64,000 nt of DNA, taken from the NCBI RefSeq assembly GCF_020360975.1, contig NW_025408677.1:496001-560000 (forward strand), in the 5' to 3' direction. Positions 1 to 11,073 of this stretch are shown here, one piece after another (positions within the stretch are counted from its first letter, which is position 1; each line of letters opens with the position of its first letter). The notes below the pieces were generated by a model. That model was not told the origin of the DNA. It made no database searches and worked only from the letters and a program-made list of their open reading frames with translations. Position numbers and translations under genes: made by a program. Source of the DNA: Hirsutella rhossiliensis. Its lineage: Eukaryota > Ascomycota > Sordariomycetes > Hypocreales > Ophiocordycipitaceae.

Positions 1-707
1 ACCTGGTTACGAATCCGTAGCACGAGTTCAGCGCGATCAGCTTCTCCTCCACCGGCGTCAGGCCCTTGAGCTCATCCGGGAACGTGTGCTCACAACCGAG
101 ACGTCTATGAAGCTGCGCCGCTGGCGACAGCACACCGCACGCCAAGCGTCGAGAACACTCTGCGCAAACCGGGACAGGCTCGCCCTCGCGGAAGCAACTC
201 CGGCACGCAAATGGCGACCACCCAGCCTTAGGGATAGGACTTGACAACCACTGGTCCCATGCCACCTCCCTCAGCTCTTTTCTCGTGCGCTTCCGGTAGC
301 ACAGCATGCACGTCCGTATCGGCAGCGTGTCCACGTCGTGGAACGCCCGGTAGAAGCTCCGCACCGTTGATACCTTCCTCTCGTGCGGCACTGGTGTGCA
401 CCACGTTTGCTCGTTGGACAGCCTCTCCTTCGCGGCGAATTCCTCCCCAAGGTGACGTAAGACGCCGGCCAAATCCTCCGCCTGTGACTCACGGCTCCTC
501 TGCCTCCGATGGCCGCCTCGACTACGTTTCGCCTGGGGCTGGTCTCGGTCGGGCAGGCGGTTCCTCTTTCTCTGTTCCACGGGCTGCGCAGATATTGCCG
601 CTGCCTCGTCTCGCCTCGGCCGATCTTGTTCTCCCGCCGCCGCCTGACGTGATGGCCGTGGTGTCAACTGTCCGGATGACTGCAAATATCCGGCTCCATC
701 CTCCATC
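1..707 (-). CDS. Helitron Rep-helicase, N-terminal cysteine-rich part (runs off left edge)
   Basis: Minus-strand reading frame, open from about 707 to the window edge. It encodes a basic stretch (QRKRNRLPDRDQ) followed by a Cys-rich segment with CxxC pairs (CMLCYRK, CRSCF, CAECSRR), then DELKGLTPVEEKLIALNSC. The same order, including the EEKLIAL-type motif (EERLIALHAPFGYI), occurs in the better preserved Helitron protein at 37095-39386. This is the N-terminal region found ahead of the HUH nuclease in fungal Helitron proteins. HUH and helicase domains would lie left of position 1. It cannot join the helicase fragment at 5805-7640, because on the minus strand the order would be reversed. The role is rolling-circle transposition in the nucleus (family knowledge). 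Overlapping plus-strand frames are treated as shadows. Confidence 0.75.
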
Positions 708-2773
708 TCTCTAGCTTCGATTGGCTGGAGGATGCCCTGACGACTCGGGCCAAGTCCCGACACTGGTTGCCGGCCGACCCGGTCCCGCCTGGCGTCCGCA
801 TCGCTGCAAATCTCCTGTCCCATCTTCTATTTCTCTAGGTTGGATTGGCCGAACGAGGACTCCCCGACAACTCGAGACGAGATCCCGACCCTGGTTGCCG
901 GCCGATTCCGTCCTGCCTGGCGTGGTGGCCGTGGTGGCAGCCGTCCGGATGACTGCACATCTCCTGCTCCATCCCCACCTCCTAGATTGGCCGCCTCGAG
1001 TACGTTTCGTCAGTGGCTCGTCTCGGTCGGGTTGCCGGTTCCTCTTTCTCTGTTCCGCTGGCCGCGAAGATCTTGCCGCAGCCTCGTCTCGCCTCGGCCG
1101 GTCTTGTTCTCCCGCCGCTGCCTCCCCTGATGGCCGTGGTGGCAACCGTCCGGATGAGTGTGTATCTCCGGCTCCCTCTTCCATCTCTTTCGGTTGGATC
1201 GGCTGAACGACGTACTCCCTGACGACTACTCTGGGCGAGGTCCCGACCCTGATTGCCGGCCGACCCTGTCCCGCCTGGCGTCCGGGTGACTGCAAATCTC
1301 CGCTCTGTATTTTATTTCTTTAGGTTGGATTGGCCTAATGAGGCGCTCCTGACAACTCGAGACGAAACCCCGACACTGGTTGCCGGCCGATCCTGTGCTC
1401 CTGGGCGGCTTGAGTGTCCGTCGGGGCCCTTGGGCCTCGTCTGCGCACCACCCCTTCGCTTTCTAGTCGTGCCCCTCTGGACGCCCTCCACGACCCGGAC
1501 GCACGATCCGCCCTCGTCCGAGGGAGGTATGTGTCCGGCCGCGCCCCTGATCCCTTTCGGCTGGATGGGTTGTTGCGGCAAGCGCTGGCTTACGTCCTCT
1601 GGCCGAGATCTTGTTAAACGTCGCGCTGCCTCTCCCTTTGCAGAGGCACCATCAACGCGCGCCGTATTTTTCGCGACCGACTGCCTCGCCGACTTCCCTG
1701 AGGCGACGCTCTTTCGGGTGCTTCCGCGCTCTCCTCCTGAGACCTCCCCGGACATCGGCGCTTGCTTCGCCTCGATAGGCCGCAACCCAGGTGCCGGGCC
1801 CGCTTGACTTTCGCGGCCCAACGCCCGCTTCGGTCCTTCGTCCGTCGCGCTCGGTCTCGCCTTCGCAGTATTCCTCCTCGTAGCAGCGGCCGCTGCCCGA
1901 TGCACGACCCGGCCTCGCCAGAAGGACGATTGTGCCCGGCCACGTCCTGATCCCTTTGGGCTGGATGGGCCGGGGCGACTGCAGGCTCGCCTCTCCCAGC
2001 CGAAATCCCATCCTGCTTGTCGGTCTCCCCCTCCTCTGTTCCCCCCCGGCACCAGTTGTCCGCCTAACAAGACCCTTCAGAGTCATCCGTACGCCACCGA
2101 TGAGTTGCCCAGGCCGAACGATCTCGTGGCCACCTCCGGCCGCGACGGAAGATCCCCTGCCGCTTAGGCATTCGTTTCGCCCAACCAAGACCCCTGGGGC
2201 GGGTGGTGCTTGCAGAGCAACTATGCCTGGTGCGCCTCTCGCCACTCCTAGCCCTCATCTCCTTCGCCAACGTGTGCCGCTGCGGTACGAGGTTGTCGGC
2301 CGCTCCCTCCAACACAGCGCCAACGGACGGCGTAAGACCCCGCCTAGCCGGCTCAGCAACTACCGACCCTATTGTGGCAGCGTCTGCTTCTATGCTTGGA
2401 CACCTATCACGCGCGTTTATCGCTTCTGAGCGTCGCGCCCGCCCTCCCTTCGAGGAGGCGCCATTGACGTGCGTCGTCTTTTCCGCGGCCAACCGCCTCG
2501 CCGACTTCCCTTGGGCAACGCTCTTTTGAGTGCCTCTGCTTGTTCTCTTCGTGAGGCCTCCTCAGCCAGCGTTGCCTGCTTGGCTTCGATAGGCCGGAAC
2601 CTAGGTACCGTATTAGCTTGGCTTTCATGGTCCGAGGCCCGCTTCGGCCCTTCGTCCGTTGCACTCAGTCTCCCCGCCGTAATGCTCCTCGTCGCAGCAG
2701 CGGCCGCTGCCACCGTCGCTATTTCGCACCCTCTTGCCACCAACCTAGCCTCGCGGCTAGGATTCTCCCCCAT
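700..2773 (-). repeat. Degenerate repeat-rich N-terminal extension of the Helitron gene
   Basis: Upstream of the Cys-rich segment the minus strand holds degenerate direct repeats with coding character. A module read as PIEAREMEDGAG, PIQPREIEDGTG and PIQPKEMEEGAG recurs, as does AEQRKRNRQPDRDE / VEQRKRNRLPDRDQ, about 478 bp apart (motif ggttcctctttctctgttcc at about 559 and 1037). Further right, ATDEGPKRA...RPIEAKQA recurs near 1790 and 2610. The frame is broken several times (for example near 711 and between 1295 and 1312). I read this as a low-complexity N-terminal extension that expanded by duplication, comparable to the Pro/Arg-rich repeats at 38840-39170. It could instead be a captured non-Helitron sequence. 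Confidence 0.5.
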
Positions 2774-4671
2774 GCTGGTGCTTTCTTGACGGCTAGGCTC
2801 TGCAACCGTACGATGGATAGGGAAGCTTTCGCTCGCGATATACGCTGGGATTGCCTTGCTTCCCGGCGATGGCGTTCCGCCGTATCGCCATTCTTCCTAC
2901 CAGCGGTCTGTCTCCAGCAACCTTATAGTCTTTATAACTCGGGGACAACGCGGCAGTGCTTGTCCGGGACAGACCCCCTCCCTTCTCCCCCGCGGTTCCT
3001 AACTCCGCCGCCACGCGTCTTCCCGGCGGACGGCCTCGACTAGCCCATGCGCAGGAGCTGACACCATAAAAATCTGCCTGGCGAGGTCTTCTCCTCCCTC
3101 CTCGGTTCTCCTCCGCATCTTTCTATTTGGCCGTTGCAAATAGGCGGCCAAAGGAACATTGTGCTAATCTTTCTTTTTCCTCGGTATCTCTTAGTATTCC
3201 TGCTGCACCGAAAGTAGGAATGGCCCTCCCTTCAGCTCGCCCTCACCTATAACGGTTGCTTCCGGTCCCCTCTTTCCCGACCTTCCCTATCAAGTGTAAC
3301 CACGACCTTCCCTGCAACACCTCCCGTGCGCTTTGTACGTGTTATATATTAGGTCGGTCTCTACCCCGCGAGGAGGGCAAACTAATTGGTGTACAACAGG
3401 GCGTGGAAAGGTATGACAAGGTTCCTGTGCTGATCTTGCCTGCTTCATCCCCGCCCCTTATCTTCAGCCTTCTAAAACGCCCCCTGTTTATGTCCTTCCT
3501 TATTGATGTCCTCCTTTTGCATCAGGCCTCTGCTCTCCCAGGCCTGCTGGGCTTCCTCTGGACCTATCGGCAGGCTTATCTGCCGACAGCCCTAGCTTTC
3601 GGCCTCCCATGCCGCCAGCCCTGCCGGACACTTTAGTCCGCGCCGCCCTTGGTGCCTGATCGGAACCCAGCTACACGACACCACTACGCATCTCTTCAAC
3701 GTCCGTTTACTTACAGCGGCAAGGCTCCTCGCCCTTCCCGGCGAATCTATGTCACCATTGATCTATCCCAAGTGCTTTCACGCTCGACTTCTTCCCTACT
3801 CCTTTCTTTCTTGACACTGAGCACTGGTCATTTTCGTGCGCGCGACTGGCCTATCGACCTGCGTTGCTGCACCATGTCTTCCTCTCTACCTCCCATCGAT
3901 GTGCCCGCACCACACCTTCGAAAGCCGCTCGATAGCCAGAGGGCGCTGGCGGCGAGATGTCCATGGTGTTTTTCGTCCAGCCGGATTGCCCGTTAGATTT
4001 GCCCACCAGGACGAGCACCGCATCAAGGGTCTTAACGCCGAGGCCATGGCCCGCGTCTTGCTGCCTCCGCCCGCCTGGCTGCTCGCGATGGGATATGCGC
4101 CCTCCGATCGGAGGCCGACGATTCCCCGACATCCGTCTTCTTTAGTCTCAATCTCTCGATTTACGGCCAGCCTATTGATGCCTCAAAATGGACGGAAGAG
4201 TGGTTTTCATGAATGGCCGCGTCCACCCTACGCCCTTGCGTGGAGATTGAGCAGCGCGACGGCCTGGAGTCCGACACGGGCGGCACCCTTCTATACGATG
4301 CCCGCCCTTGTCGTCCGCGACCAAGGCTACCAGCCGTAAGCCGTGCCCTGTTCCTCGCAAGTGCCAACGAAAGATACATAGCTAAGGTGGGCCTGAAGCG
4401 TTCTTCCTGAGGCTCTTGGCCCCTATGGACGACTTCCCCTGCGTCCCGCCTATTGTTTCCTTTACCGGCCTTATCGTCGGCACCGGCCACTCCTTGCTCC
4501 GGCGGGACCTCCTGCCGGGTCTAGACGCCGCCCAGCTTAACTGTTGCGGCTTTGTCCGCCTTTCTACCTACGTCGCTCCTGGGATGCCCAATAAACTCCC
4601 CTTCAAGGGCTTCCACCCTTCCAGGTCTTCGTCATCTTCCTATTCGCGCTAACCCCTGGGCCATCTTGTGT
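2774..4671. other. No gene recognised; GC-rich, probably decayed sequence
   Basis: Only short, mutually shifted reading frames occur on both strands. Plus-strand fragments such as DEHRIKGLNAEAMARVLLPP (about 4010-4070) and SLNLSIYGQPIDASKWTEEW (about 4145-4190) look protein-like but change frame repeatedly, so this may be a decayed plus-strand gene leading into the frame at 4672-5303. I do not recognise a family. Confidence 0.3.
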
Positions 4672-5303
4672 AAGAAGATGGCCGAGAGGCGGACTCTCAA
4701 TTCCAACCCAACGTCCCCTTTACTTGCACAGCCAAGGTCGCCGGCCTGCTCCGTCATGACGTTATGCTCTATCCCCCAGGCTCCGACCGGGACAACGTCT
4801 TTATTGTCGTCCCGGATTCTTGGACATTTCTCGACAAGGCCGCCGCCGCCGTCACCCCAATGACACCACTTCTCTCTACACCACAGAGGCAGCAGGCGTC
4901 CTCCCCTTCCGCGGCCTTTCAGGACATGCGCGCTGCCTCTTTGTCTTTGGCCACCCCTGGCACCCTCCCGCTCAGCCCTCCACCTTTGGCTTCGGCTTCG
5001 CCTCGACCGGCCCCTGGGCCGCCCGGGAAGCGATGTTGCCCCGAGCCTGCCGATACGCCGACGAAACGACCGCGGCTGCTGCATAAGGCCCCGGTGCCTT
5101 CGTCTTCCCCTAACCCTGGCTCATCTGCCACCCAGTCGTTCTCTGTTTCGGCTGCCTCCTTGACATCTAAGCCGGATAGCCCTAAACGGGGTCATGTCTT
5201 AGGGGACTCTTCCCTCCATTCCATTGTCGCGCATGGCTTGGACTCGCCGGCCCGTCCACTCCGAAACCGTCCCCTATCTAAGAAAGCTACCGAAACGGAA
5301 TAA
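4672..5303 (+). pseudogene. Unrecognised plus-strand ORF, Pro/Ser-rich C-terminus
   Basis: The frame is open from just after a TAA at about 4669 to a stop at 5301-5303. The first in-frame Met is at 4764. The N-terminal part (NVPFTCTAKVAGLLRHDVM, then DRDNVFIVVPDSWTFLD) looks like folded protein. The rest is rich in Pro, Ser and Ala, with a basic patch (KRPR) that could be a nuclear signal. No catalytic motif is visible. The upstream half is broken by stops and frame changes, so this is probably the 3' end of a decayed gene, host or transposon. A LINE ORF1 is one possibility, but nothing proves it. Confidence 0.3.
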
Positions 5304-5504
5304 CGATGCGAAACCATAAACTGCTACAGTTTCCTAAACGAGTAAGACAGTTAAATCTTATACTTTAAGTTAACCTACTCCTTAACCCTACCCTGGTTCT
5401 ATCACTCTTTTTCACTCCGTCCTTAAGTCCCCCCTGTTCTTACTCCATCCTCAATCCTCACGTCTGCCCCTTTTTTTTCTTCCTTAAGTTTTTTTCCCTG
5501 TAGT

Positions 5505-5574
5505 CTTTCGTTCCTCAAGGCTCTTTGCGCAACCCCCGTTGGGTTGCCTCTCCTGTGCCTTGAGGAACGAGAAG
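5505..5574. repeat. Palindromic hairpin repeat, copy H1
   Basis: Left arm CTTTCGTTCCTCAAGGC and right arm GCCTTGAGGAACGAGAAG are inverted copies. They flank about 35 bp that form their own inner stem (GCAACCC / GGGTTGC). The arms match those of H6 at 29218-29283 while the inner stem bases differ. The unit is about 70 bp. Confidence 0.75.
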
Positions 5575-5804
5575 CTCTTCTGGACGCGAAAAAAAAACCC
5601 AAAACTTCAAAACTCATTCACCCTCGAAAACCTCGGCTTCTAATTGGCCCAAGATTTCCTTCTTTCGTCTTAGCCCCTCCTTGCAAGCTTCCTTCTTTTA
5701 TTGGTTGTTTGGTTGTGTTGCTTTAGCACTTCGGCCGAGGTCCGAACCGCGACCTCTCCCGCATCCCTACTTAATACGAGCACGATGCTGTCGAGCGTCC
5801 GGCA

Positions 5805-7640
5805 TCACCATGGCTGCACATATATGCCCCTGGAGCTTAAAGAGTCGACGTCTAGCCATCCCGAGGCCTCGCGAACAGTCTTGTCGCTCAGCTCACCCGG
5901 TCTCGCTTGTGCGGCGGTCATCTCCTCTGGAACTCTATTGCCCACCAAATCTCTATCCCGCACTTTAGAGACGAGCATGATGCCATCCAACGTCGGGCAG
6001 CGGGACAGCTGCACGTACAGGCTGTACGGGTCGCACTGCGAGGATACGGCGCGTCCATCGATGTTTGACGTCCGCGTCCCCCGCAGCTCCAGAGCTACAC
6101 GCTCGAGCGTCCTGCCCTGCACTTTATAGTCTGTGCACGCGAAGGCCGCCGTACAGGGCAGACCCTTTCGGCTGACGTCGTTCTGCTGCCACGGCCTCTT
6201 TCGCTGGCATTGTATCTTGACGGTCATGGGCGTCAACAAGATCGTTCCTGGCGGCATCCCGACGGAGTGAATGTCTTTCGTTGTCTCGGACTCCAGCATT
6301 ATCCCCGCCGGCGGCCGAAATGGACCGTCATGTCTGCCGAGATGCGATGCCCGGGTACGACTTGTCGAGGATAACCTCCAGCGCCGTGTAGCTGGCACCG
6401 TTCACCAGCTTTAGCCCCTGATGGGTGTTGTGGTTCACGACGACCGGCATCCCCGGCACGAACATGAAGACGGCCGGCACCGGTATTGCGCTATCGTCGC
6501 CCTGGTTCAGCATCATGATGGCCTCCTCCTCCGTCGGCAAGCCCTCCTTCCATTTATGGCCGGATATGAAGATGCGCAGCGTCGACCGGTGCTGGATCTG
6601 GAACGCCAAGCTGGCCTCCATGTTGAGGTTCCACCGGTTCCTATTCAGCGGCGTCACCACAGTGATGCCTGATGCCCACGGGATCCGCCTACCTTCCTGG
6701 TAGCATCTTGAGTTGAGGAGGTCCAGATCCGTACGGTCCTGCGCGCCCAGTCGGATTCGCTTTAACAGCCTCTGCAGCTCTGGGTCGCCAGCGGCGCGCA
6801 TTTGCTCGTCGAGCATGACGACGGTCGTGAACCTCTTCCACAGCGCGTGCGCCTTGTCGTGCTGGTGCCGTTGCTCGGCCTTGAAAGAGTTGTCCATGTC
6901 CCACGAGACGGCCGTGCTGGGGAGGAGGATCGACCGCTCTTGGACCGGGCGGAACTGGTGGAAGTCTCCGCAGAAGAGGACAATGGGGATCCTCCAAAAT
7001 CCTGGTGCGACCCGCGCAGCCGGCAGAGCTGCTCGTTGACCGCGTGGAGCGTCCGCGCACCGAGCATGCTAACCTCGTCGACGACAAGCACGTCCTTCTC
7101 CTGCCAGTCCATCCGGGATTGCCCGTGGACGAACCGCTCCGCCTGGTTCGGCATTCGCAACCCGTCGAGATCCCTGGCCATATTTGCGACTGCCGCGAGA
7201 TCTTTGGAGAACCCGCAGGCGGGTGGATCGTGATGCCATTGATCCGTGCTGCTGCCGTCCCTGACGTCGCCGTTATTATCAGGCGATTCGATTGATCCTT
7301 GGACGCGAAGAGTTCGACGAGCGCCTCGATGACTCGCGACTTGCCCGTTCCGCCCTCTCCGCCGACGAATTGGCATAGCTGACACCCGTTGGCTTTCTCC
7401 CTGCGCCGTATGAGGTCAAGCTGACGGCATATGATTAGGAAGGCAATCGCCTGCTTCTTGTTCAGCGTGAACCTCGCTACCAGGGCCTTACCCGCCTCGA
7501 TAAAGGAGGTTGAGGCGCCGAGCCGGATCTCCATTCCCGCGCTGGCCTCTACCGTTTCCTCGAGGTCCGCCGCCGTCATCAGGATATCGTCATCCCCAAA
7601 ACCCGTGAGCACGCTGCGCACCGCCGCCCGAATCGTTGGC
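5805..7640 (-). pseudogene. Helitron PIF1-type helicase, C-terminal fragment
   Basis: The minus strand reads FVGGEGGTGKSRVIEAL (Walker A), then VLVVDEVSMLGARTLH (Walker B), TPLNRNRW, and GMPVVVNHN...LVNGA followed by TDYKVQGRTL and SLYVQLSRCPTLDGIML, the helicase motifs V-VI. These match the helicase half of the Helitron protein at 30244-34224. The frame changes at about 7200, 6900 and 6350, and the 5' side stops abruptly near 7640 before any HUH nuclease. It is therefore a truncated, frameshifted relic that cannot move by itself. The stop lies at 5805; just beyond it (5760-5800) a second degenerate copy of the CRTLDSIVLV motif is readable. Confidence 0.85.
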
Positions 7641-7772
7641 CGTGTTTATTATAAAAGGCCTAGCAAATTCTTTGTACTGATATGAGCTTACCTGTTTATT
7701 TCCAAGATATATTCCTCGATAGTATTTATTCTCGCTCTCTGAGTATCTTGTTCTCTCCCACGATGCTCTTCC
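7641..7772. other. AT-rich spacer between Helitron relic and chromovirus A
   Basis: AT-rich stretch holding the near-palindrome GGCC...TATAAAAGGCC at about 7638-7662. No gene or RNA is seen. It forms the left flank of chromovirus A; its last five bases (cttcc) do not match the right flank of A (aatag). Confidence 0.4.
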
Positions 7773-7961
7773 TGTGAAAGGCCTCTAGTGAGTTGATACA
7801 ACTAACTAGTCCCTATGCTGTTTACTGTCAAGATAGAAAAGAAAGAAAGAAAGAAAGAGAATCTACTACATAAGAGCATAACGGCATTTTATAGCTTCGA
7901 GCCAATGAAGGTTCTAGAAGCTAGGCGGCGCAGCCGCCGTTAAAGCAACTTGCCCGTTACA
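7773..7961 (-). repeat. 3' LTR of chromovirus A
   Basis: Begins TGTGAAAGG and ends CCCGTTACA on the plus strand (TG...CA ends). It carries a (AAAG)n tract, a TATA box in minus orientation, and one base deleted relative to the other LTRs (caatgaagg versus caatggaagg). A polypurine tract (GGGAGGGAGGTAA on the minus strand) adjoins it at 7962-7975. Confidence 0.9.
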
Positions 7962-8070
7962 TTACCTCCCTCCCGTCCAACGTTTCCTCTTCCTTGGGAT
8001 CGTGGCAATCTGTGTCAAGATGACTTGAGAAGGTGACACTCTTTTATGTTTCTTCCATTGCTTCCATGCA

Positions 8071-8807
8071 TCAGTGTGTCGAATAGTGGGAAGGGCTCCA
8101 CGTAGGCTGCGAGTAATCATGCCATTTTACGAGCACCTTCTTATGCGTACCTTCCATTCTTTCATCCAGAATCCTTTCGACGAGGTACATTTCTTGGCCG
8201 TCCACCAGCACCGGTGGGGCACTCTCTTGATCGATTTTCTGCGAAGGCAATGGGTCTCCGGGTACTGGCCGAAGTAGATCGACGTGAAAGACTGGATGGA
8301 TACGTCCAGGCACATCCAACCTATAGGCATGTGGGCTGACTTCGGCGAGCACTTGATATTTGGCATGTAACCAATCGAGCTTCTTGCAGGGTCGCGATGT
8401 TTTGACATTTCTCAAGTTGAGGTATACCCAATCCCCAGGCTTGTATCTCGGTGCGGCTGTCCTGTGCTTGTTGGCTTGCGCTTGCTGTATTTCCTGGGCC
8501 ATAGCTATCGCTGCTTGCGCAAACTCCGTGGCATCCTGTAGTCTCTGAATAAAATTCTCCGCTGCAGCTTCTTCCTGTGTTGTGTCTTCCGTGCTTCGAT
8601 GCTCAACTAACTGGATTGGCTCATTGTGGTAGCCGTGCATGAAGAAGAACGGACTCAGTCCGGTGGAGGTTGCTTCCCGCTCGTTAATTGTCGCCATCGC
8701 GACTGGAAGCAAGTCCAACCAGTTCTCCTGCAGATAGTTTGTCCATATCCGAAGAATCCTCTCTACCTCTTGGTTCATTCGTTCTGTTGCACCGTCGGTT
8801 TGTGGAT
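8071..8807 (-). pseudogene. Chromovirus A integrase C-terminal part and chromodomain
   Basis: 3' end of the pol gene of element A. It holds the end of the integrase (MNQEVERILRIWTNYL, GLSPFFFMHGYHNEP), the GPY-like region (KYQVLAEVSPHAYRLDVP, HPVFHVDLLRP) and a chromodomain-like end (MYLVERILDER, VLVKWHDYSQPTW). A chromodomain after integrase defines chromoviruses and is thought to guide integration to marked chromatin (family knowledge). A solo LTR at 8813-9004 cuts this part from the DDE core; the frame also breaks at the extreme 3' end relative to copy C. Confidence 0.85.
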
Positions 8808-8812
8808 GGTAC

Positions 8813-9004
8813 TGTGATGGGTTCTAATAGTGTAAATTACAGCTATGTAGTCCTCGTGCGTTTTACATTCGAGCTGAGGAAAGAAGAAGGAAAGGAAAAT
8901 AGAAGGACAGAAATCCTCCAACAAAATAGACTAAGCCGTTACTGGAGCAACAGTGCTTAGACCGACAAGGCACTGCCTTGTCCAGCAGAACCTAGCCCGT
9001 TACA
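8813..9004 (-). mobile_element. Solo LTR inside the chromovirus A integrase
   Basis: A 192-bp sequence with TG...CA ends (TGTGATGGG ... CCCGTTACA) is flanked by a perfect GGTAC duplication at 8808-8812 and 9005-9009. It is absent at the same point in copy C. On the minus strand it starts TGTAACGGGC like the LTRs of A and C, so it is a related chromovirus LTR left by LTR-LTR recombination. Confidence 0.93.
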
Positions 9005-9009
9005 GGTAC

Positions 9010-9721
9010 GCCGTTGACAACCGCTGCTCGATCCCTAGCAGCTGACAGAAGTGTTTCCACATACCACTGACAAACTGGGGACCCGATCACTGGTAATAGC
9101 CGTTGGGATGCCATGGACAGGGTAGTGTCGTTCGAAGAGTCTTCTTGCAACCGCTTCTGAAGAAATATCGTGTAATCCTTCGAGTTCGACGCCTTTGGTG
9201 AGTCGGTCCGTGACCACCATGCAGTTCGTCGCGCCATCTTTCCCCGACGGTGGGAGGTCAGTAATAAAGTCAATGGTAATTTCGCTCCATATGCGTTGCG
9301 GAATAGGGAGCGGCTTTAGGAGTCCTTTCTTTGTATCCCTCCAGATGGTGTTTCGTCCGCAAACCTCGCAGTTGCGCACAAACCGACGTACATCGCTAGC
9401 GGCACCCGGCCAGAAGAAGCGTCTCGACAGAGTCGAGTACGTGAGGTCCCTTCCAGGATGTCCGGTGATATGAGAGTCGTGAGTTTCCTGGATGATCTTC
9501 GTACGTAGCGGCTCCGAACCGGGTATCCAGACGCGTTCTCTAAAGCACAGCAGGCCCCTATTGTCTAACGAGCATTCTGAAATGCTGACAACCTTCTCCT
9601 TCTGTAATCCTGTTGGCAAACTCTTCGCTCCATCTGCTACCAGCTTCGTGAGTTCTTGATAGAGCTTGTCTTCTTGGCGTGCGGCGTGCCACAGCTGCTG
9701 TAACTCCTCATCTTCAAATAT
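9010..9721 (-). pseudogene. Chromovirus A integrase zinc-binding and DDE core
   Basis: Minus-strand frame with the HHCC zinc-binding domain (ETHDSHITGHPGRDLTYS, then CEVCGRN) and the beginning of the integrase core (ITIDFITDLPPSGKDGATN, AITSDR). It is separated from the upstream RNase H part by chromovirus B, inserted at 9722, and from its downstream half by the solo LTR at 8813-9004. The three pieces line up in order with copy C. Confidence 0.88.
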
Positions 9722-9936
9722 TGTAAGGCGCACACACAACTAAACAGAGAGTGAGGAACGGGGGTCAATCATTCAATTCATTGATCTCTGACGAGCTCCA
9801 TCAGGTGCTATGCAACCCTACTTTTATAACCACGAGAGGCCTCCCAGCCCCGTGCTTTTCCCTGGAAAAGTCACTCCAGCCAGTGGTTGGAATCAACCAG
9901 CCATCTACCGTGGTCAAGCACTTTAGGCGCGTGACA
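9722..9936 (-). repeat. 3' LTR of chromovirus B
   Basis: TGTAAGGCG...GCGTGACA on the plus strand; identical by eye to 15499-15713. A minus-strand polypurine tract (AGGAGGAAGGG) lies just upstream, within the pol reading frame. A TATAAAAG box lies on the minus strand at about 9830. Confidence 0.93.
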
Positions 9937-11068
9937 GGTTGCCCTTCCTCCTGAAGAGTTCGTCCCGAACTCTTAAGTTTCAAGACAGACTGGTCGTAGT
10001 CCGCCAGAAACGCTTTATCCACAAAGTCGCTTCTGGACACCCAAGAGTTCTCTTCATCTCCATGTCTTTTCCATTTCACAAGATACCTCCGACGACTTTT
10101 CGGCCCTTGATGATCGAGAATCTTTTCAACGTCATAGGTAGACTCGGGTATAAACGGATGATCCTCAGGCTCAATAGGCTCTTGATTTCGAGTCCGATAG
10201 AGCTCCAAGCTGCTGACAGGCAAGACATTGTGAATCTTGACTGTTGAAGGCAGGCGTAGGCGGTAGGCTGGTTTATGACCCCAACGACTTGGTCAATCTG
10301 GTATGGCCCGACGTACTTGTCAGTCAGCTTTTGGTCGGACGTCTCAACGGAAGGTTCTTGGTGGAAATAAGGACCCAATCACCCTCCTCGAAGGACATTT
10401 GCTGTCGAGTCTTGTTATAGTGTCGCGCTTGTCGCTCCTGGGCTCTCGTGATAAGGAGGGCCGTACGTTCGTGAAGTTCTCTGAGGCCTCGGACTCGGTC
10501 CATGGCGCGAATGCTGAAGGTTTCGAGTTGTCCCTTGACATGACCCTTAGACCGTGGCTGATAGCCCATCAAAACCTCGGCTGGAGCTCCTTTCACCGTG
10601 TCATGGTATGAGGTGTTATACGTAAACTCCGCCAATGGCAACTTGTCCATCAATCTGACTGCTCTTTGTTGCAGAAAGTCCGTAAGTACTGTTCGATCGT
10701 CTGGTTGACCCGCTCGGTTTGACCATCAGTCTGAGGATGAAAAGACGTGCTGAGGCGTCGCTTGCAATGAAGCAAATGGCAAAACGTGGCCCAGAAGTGC
10801 CCCGTAAATAGGCTCCCTCGATCGCTGACAATGCCATCAGGCATTCCATAATGCTTGAAGATTTCAGGAACACATCTGCCAAGCCATCACTGGATATGCG
10901 CGACGACACCGGAATGTATCGTGCGTAGCGGGTCAGGCGGTCGACCACGACCAGGATACTGGAGTAAATCTTCTTCTCACATCGGACCGGCGGGAGGTCC
11001 GTGATGAAGTCCATCGAAATCTCTTGCCACGGACGGCTTGGCGCTGGCAGTGGCGCTAGCAGCCCGTA
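9801..11068 (-). pseudogene. Chromovirus B integrase core and chromodomain
   Basis: Continues after the solo LTR with SMDFITDLPPVRCEKKI, IVSDRGSLFTGHFW and TSFHPQTDGQTERVNQTIEQ (the D, D, E integrase core). Next come PVSSLELYRTRNQEP and a chromodomain (YDVEKILDH, YLVKWKRHG, SWVSRSDF). Frames shift at about 10850, 10640 and 10330. The last frame has no stop before the 3' LTR: it passes through the polypurine tract and ends at 9801 inside the LTR, adding about 45 LTR-encoded residues. Family role: integration of the cDNA. Confidence 0.85.
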
Positions 11069-11073
11069 CGGCT

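Noticed and set aside
241..1807. Long plus-strand open frames at 241-714, 721-1206 and 1253-1807
   Set aside because: They lie opposite the minus-strand Helitron N-terminal coding region, whose repeats and Cys-rich motifs match another Helitron. The GC-rich sequence keeps the antisense frames open by chance.
1..7640. One Helitron gene spanning the Cys-rich N-terminus (1-707) and the helicase (5805-7640)
   Set aside because: Both are on the minus strand but in the wrong order: the N-terminal part is to the left of the C-terminal part. They belong to two different elements.
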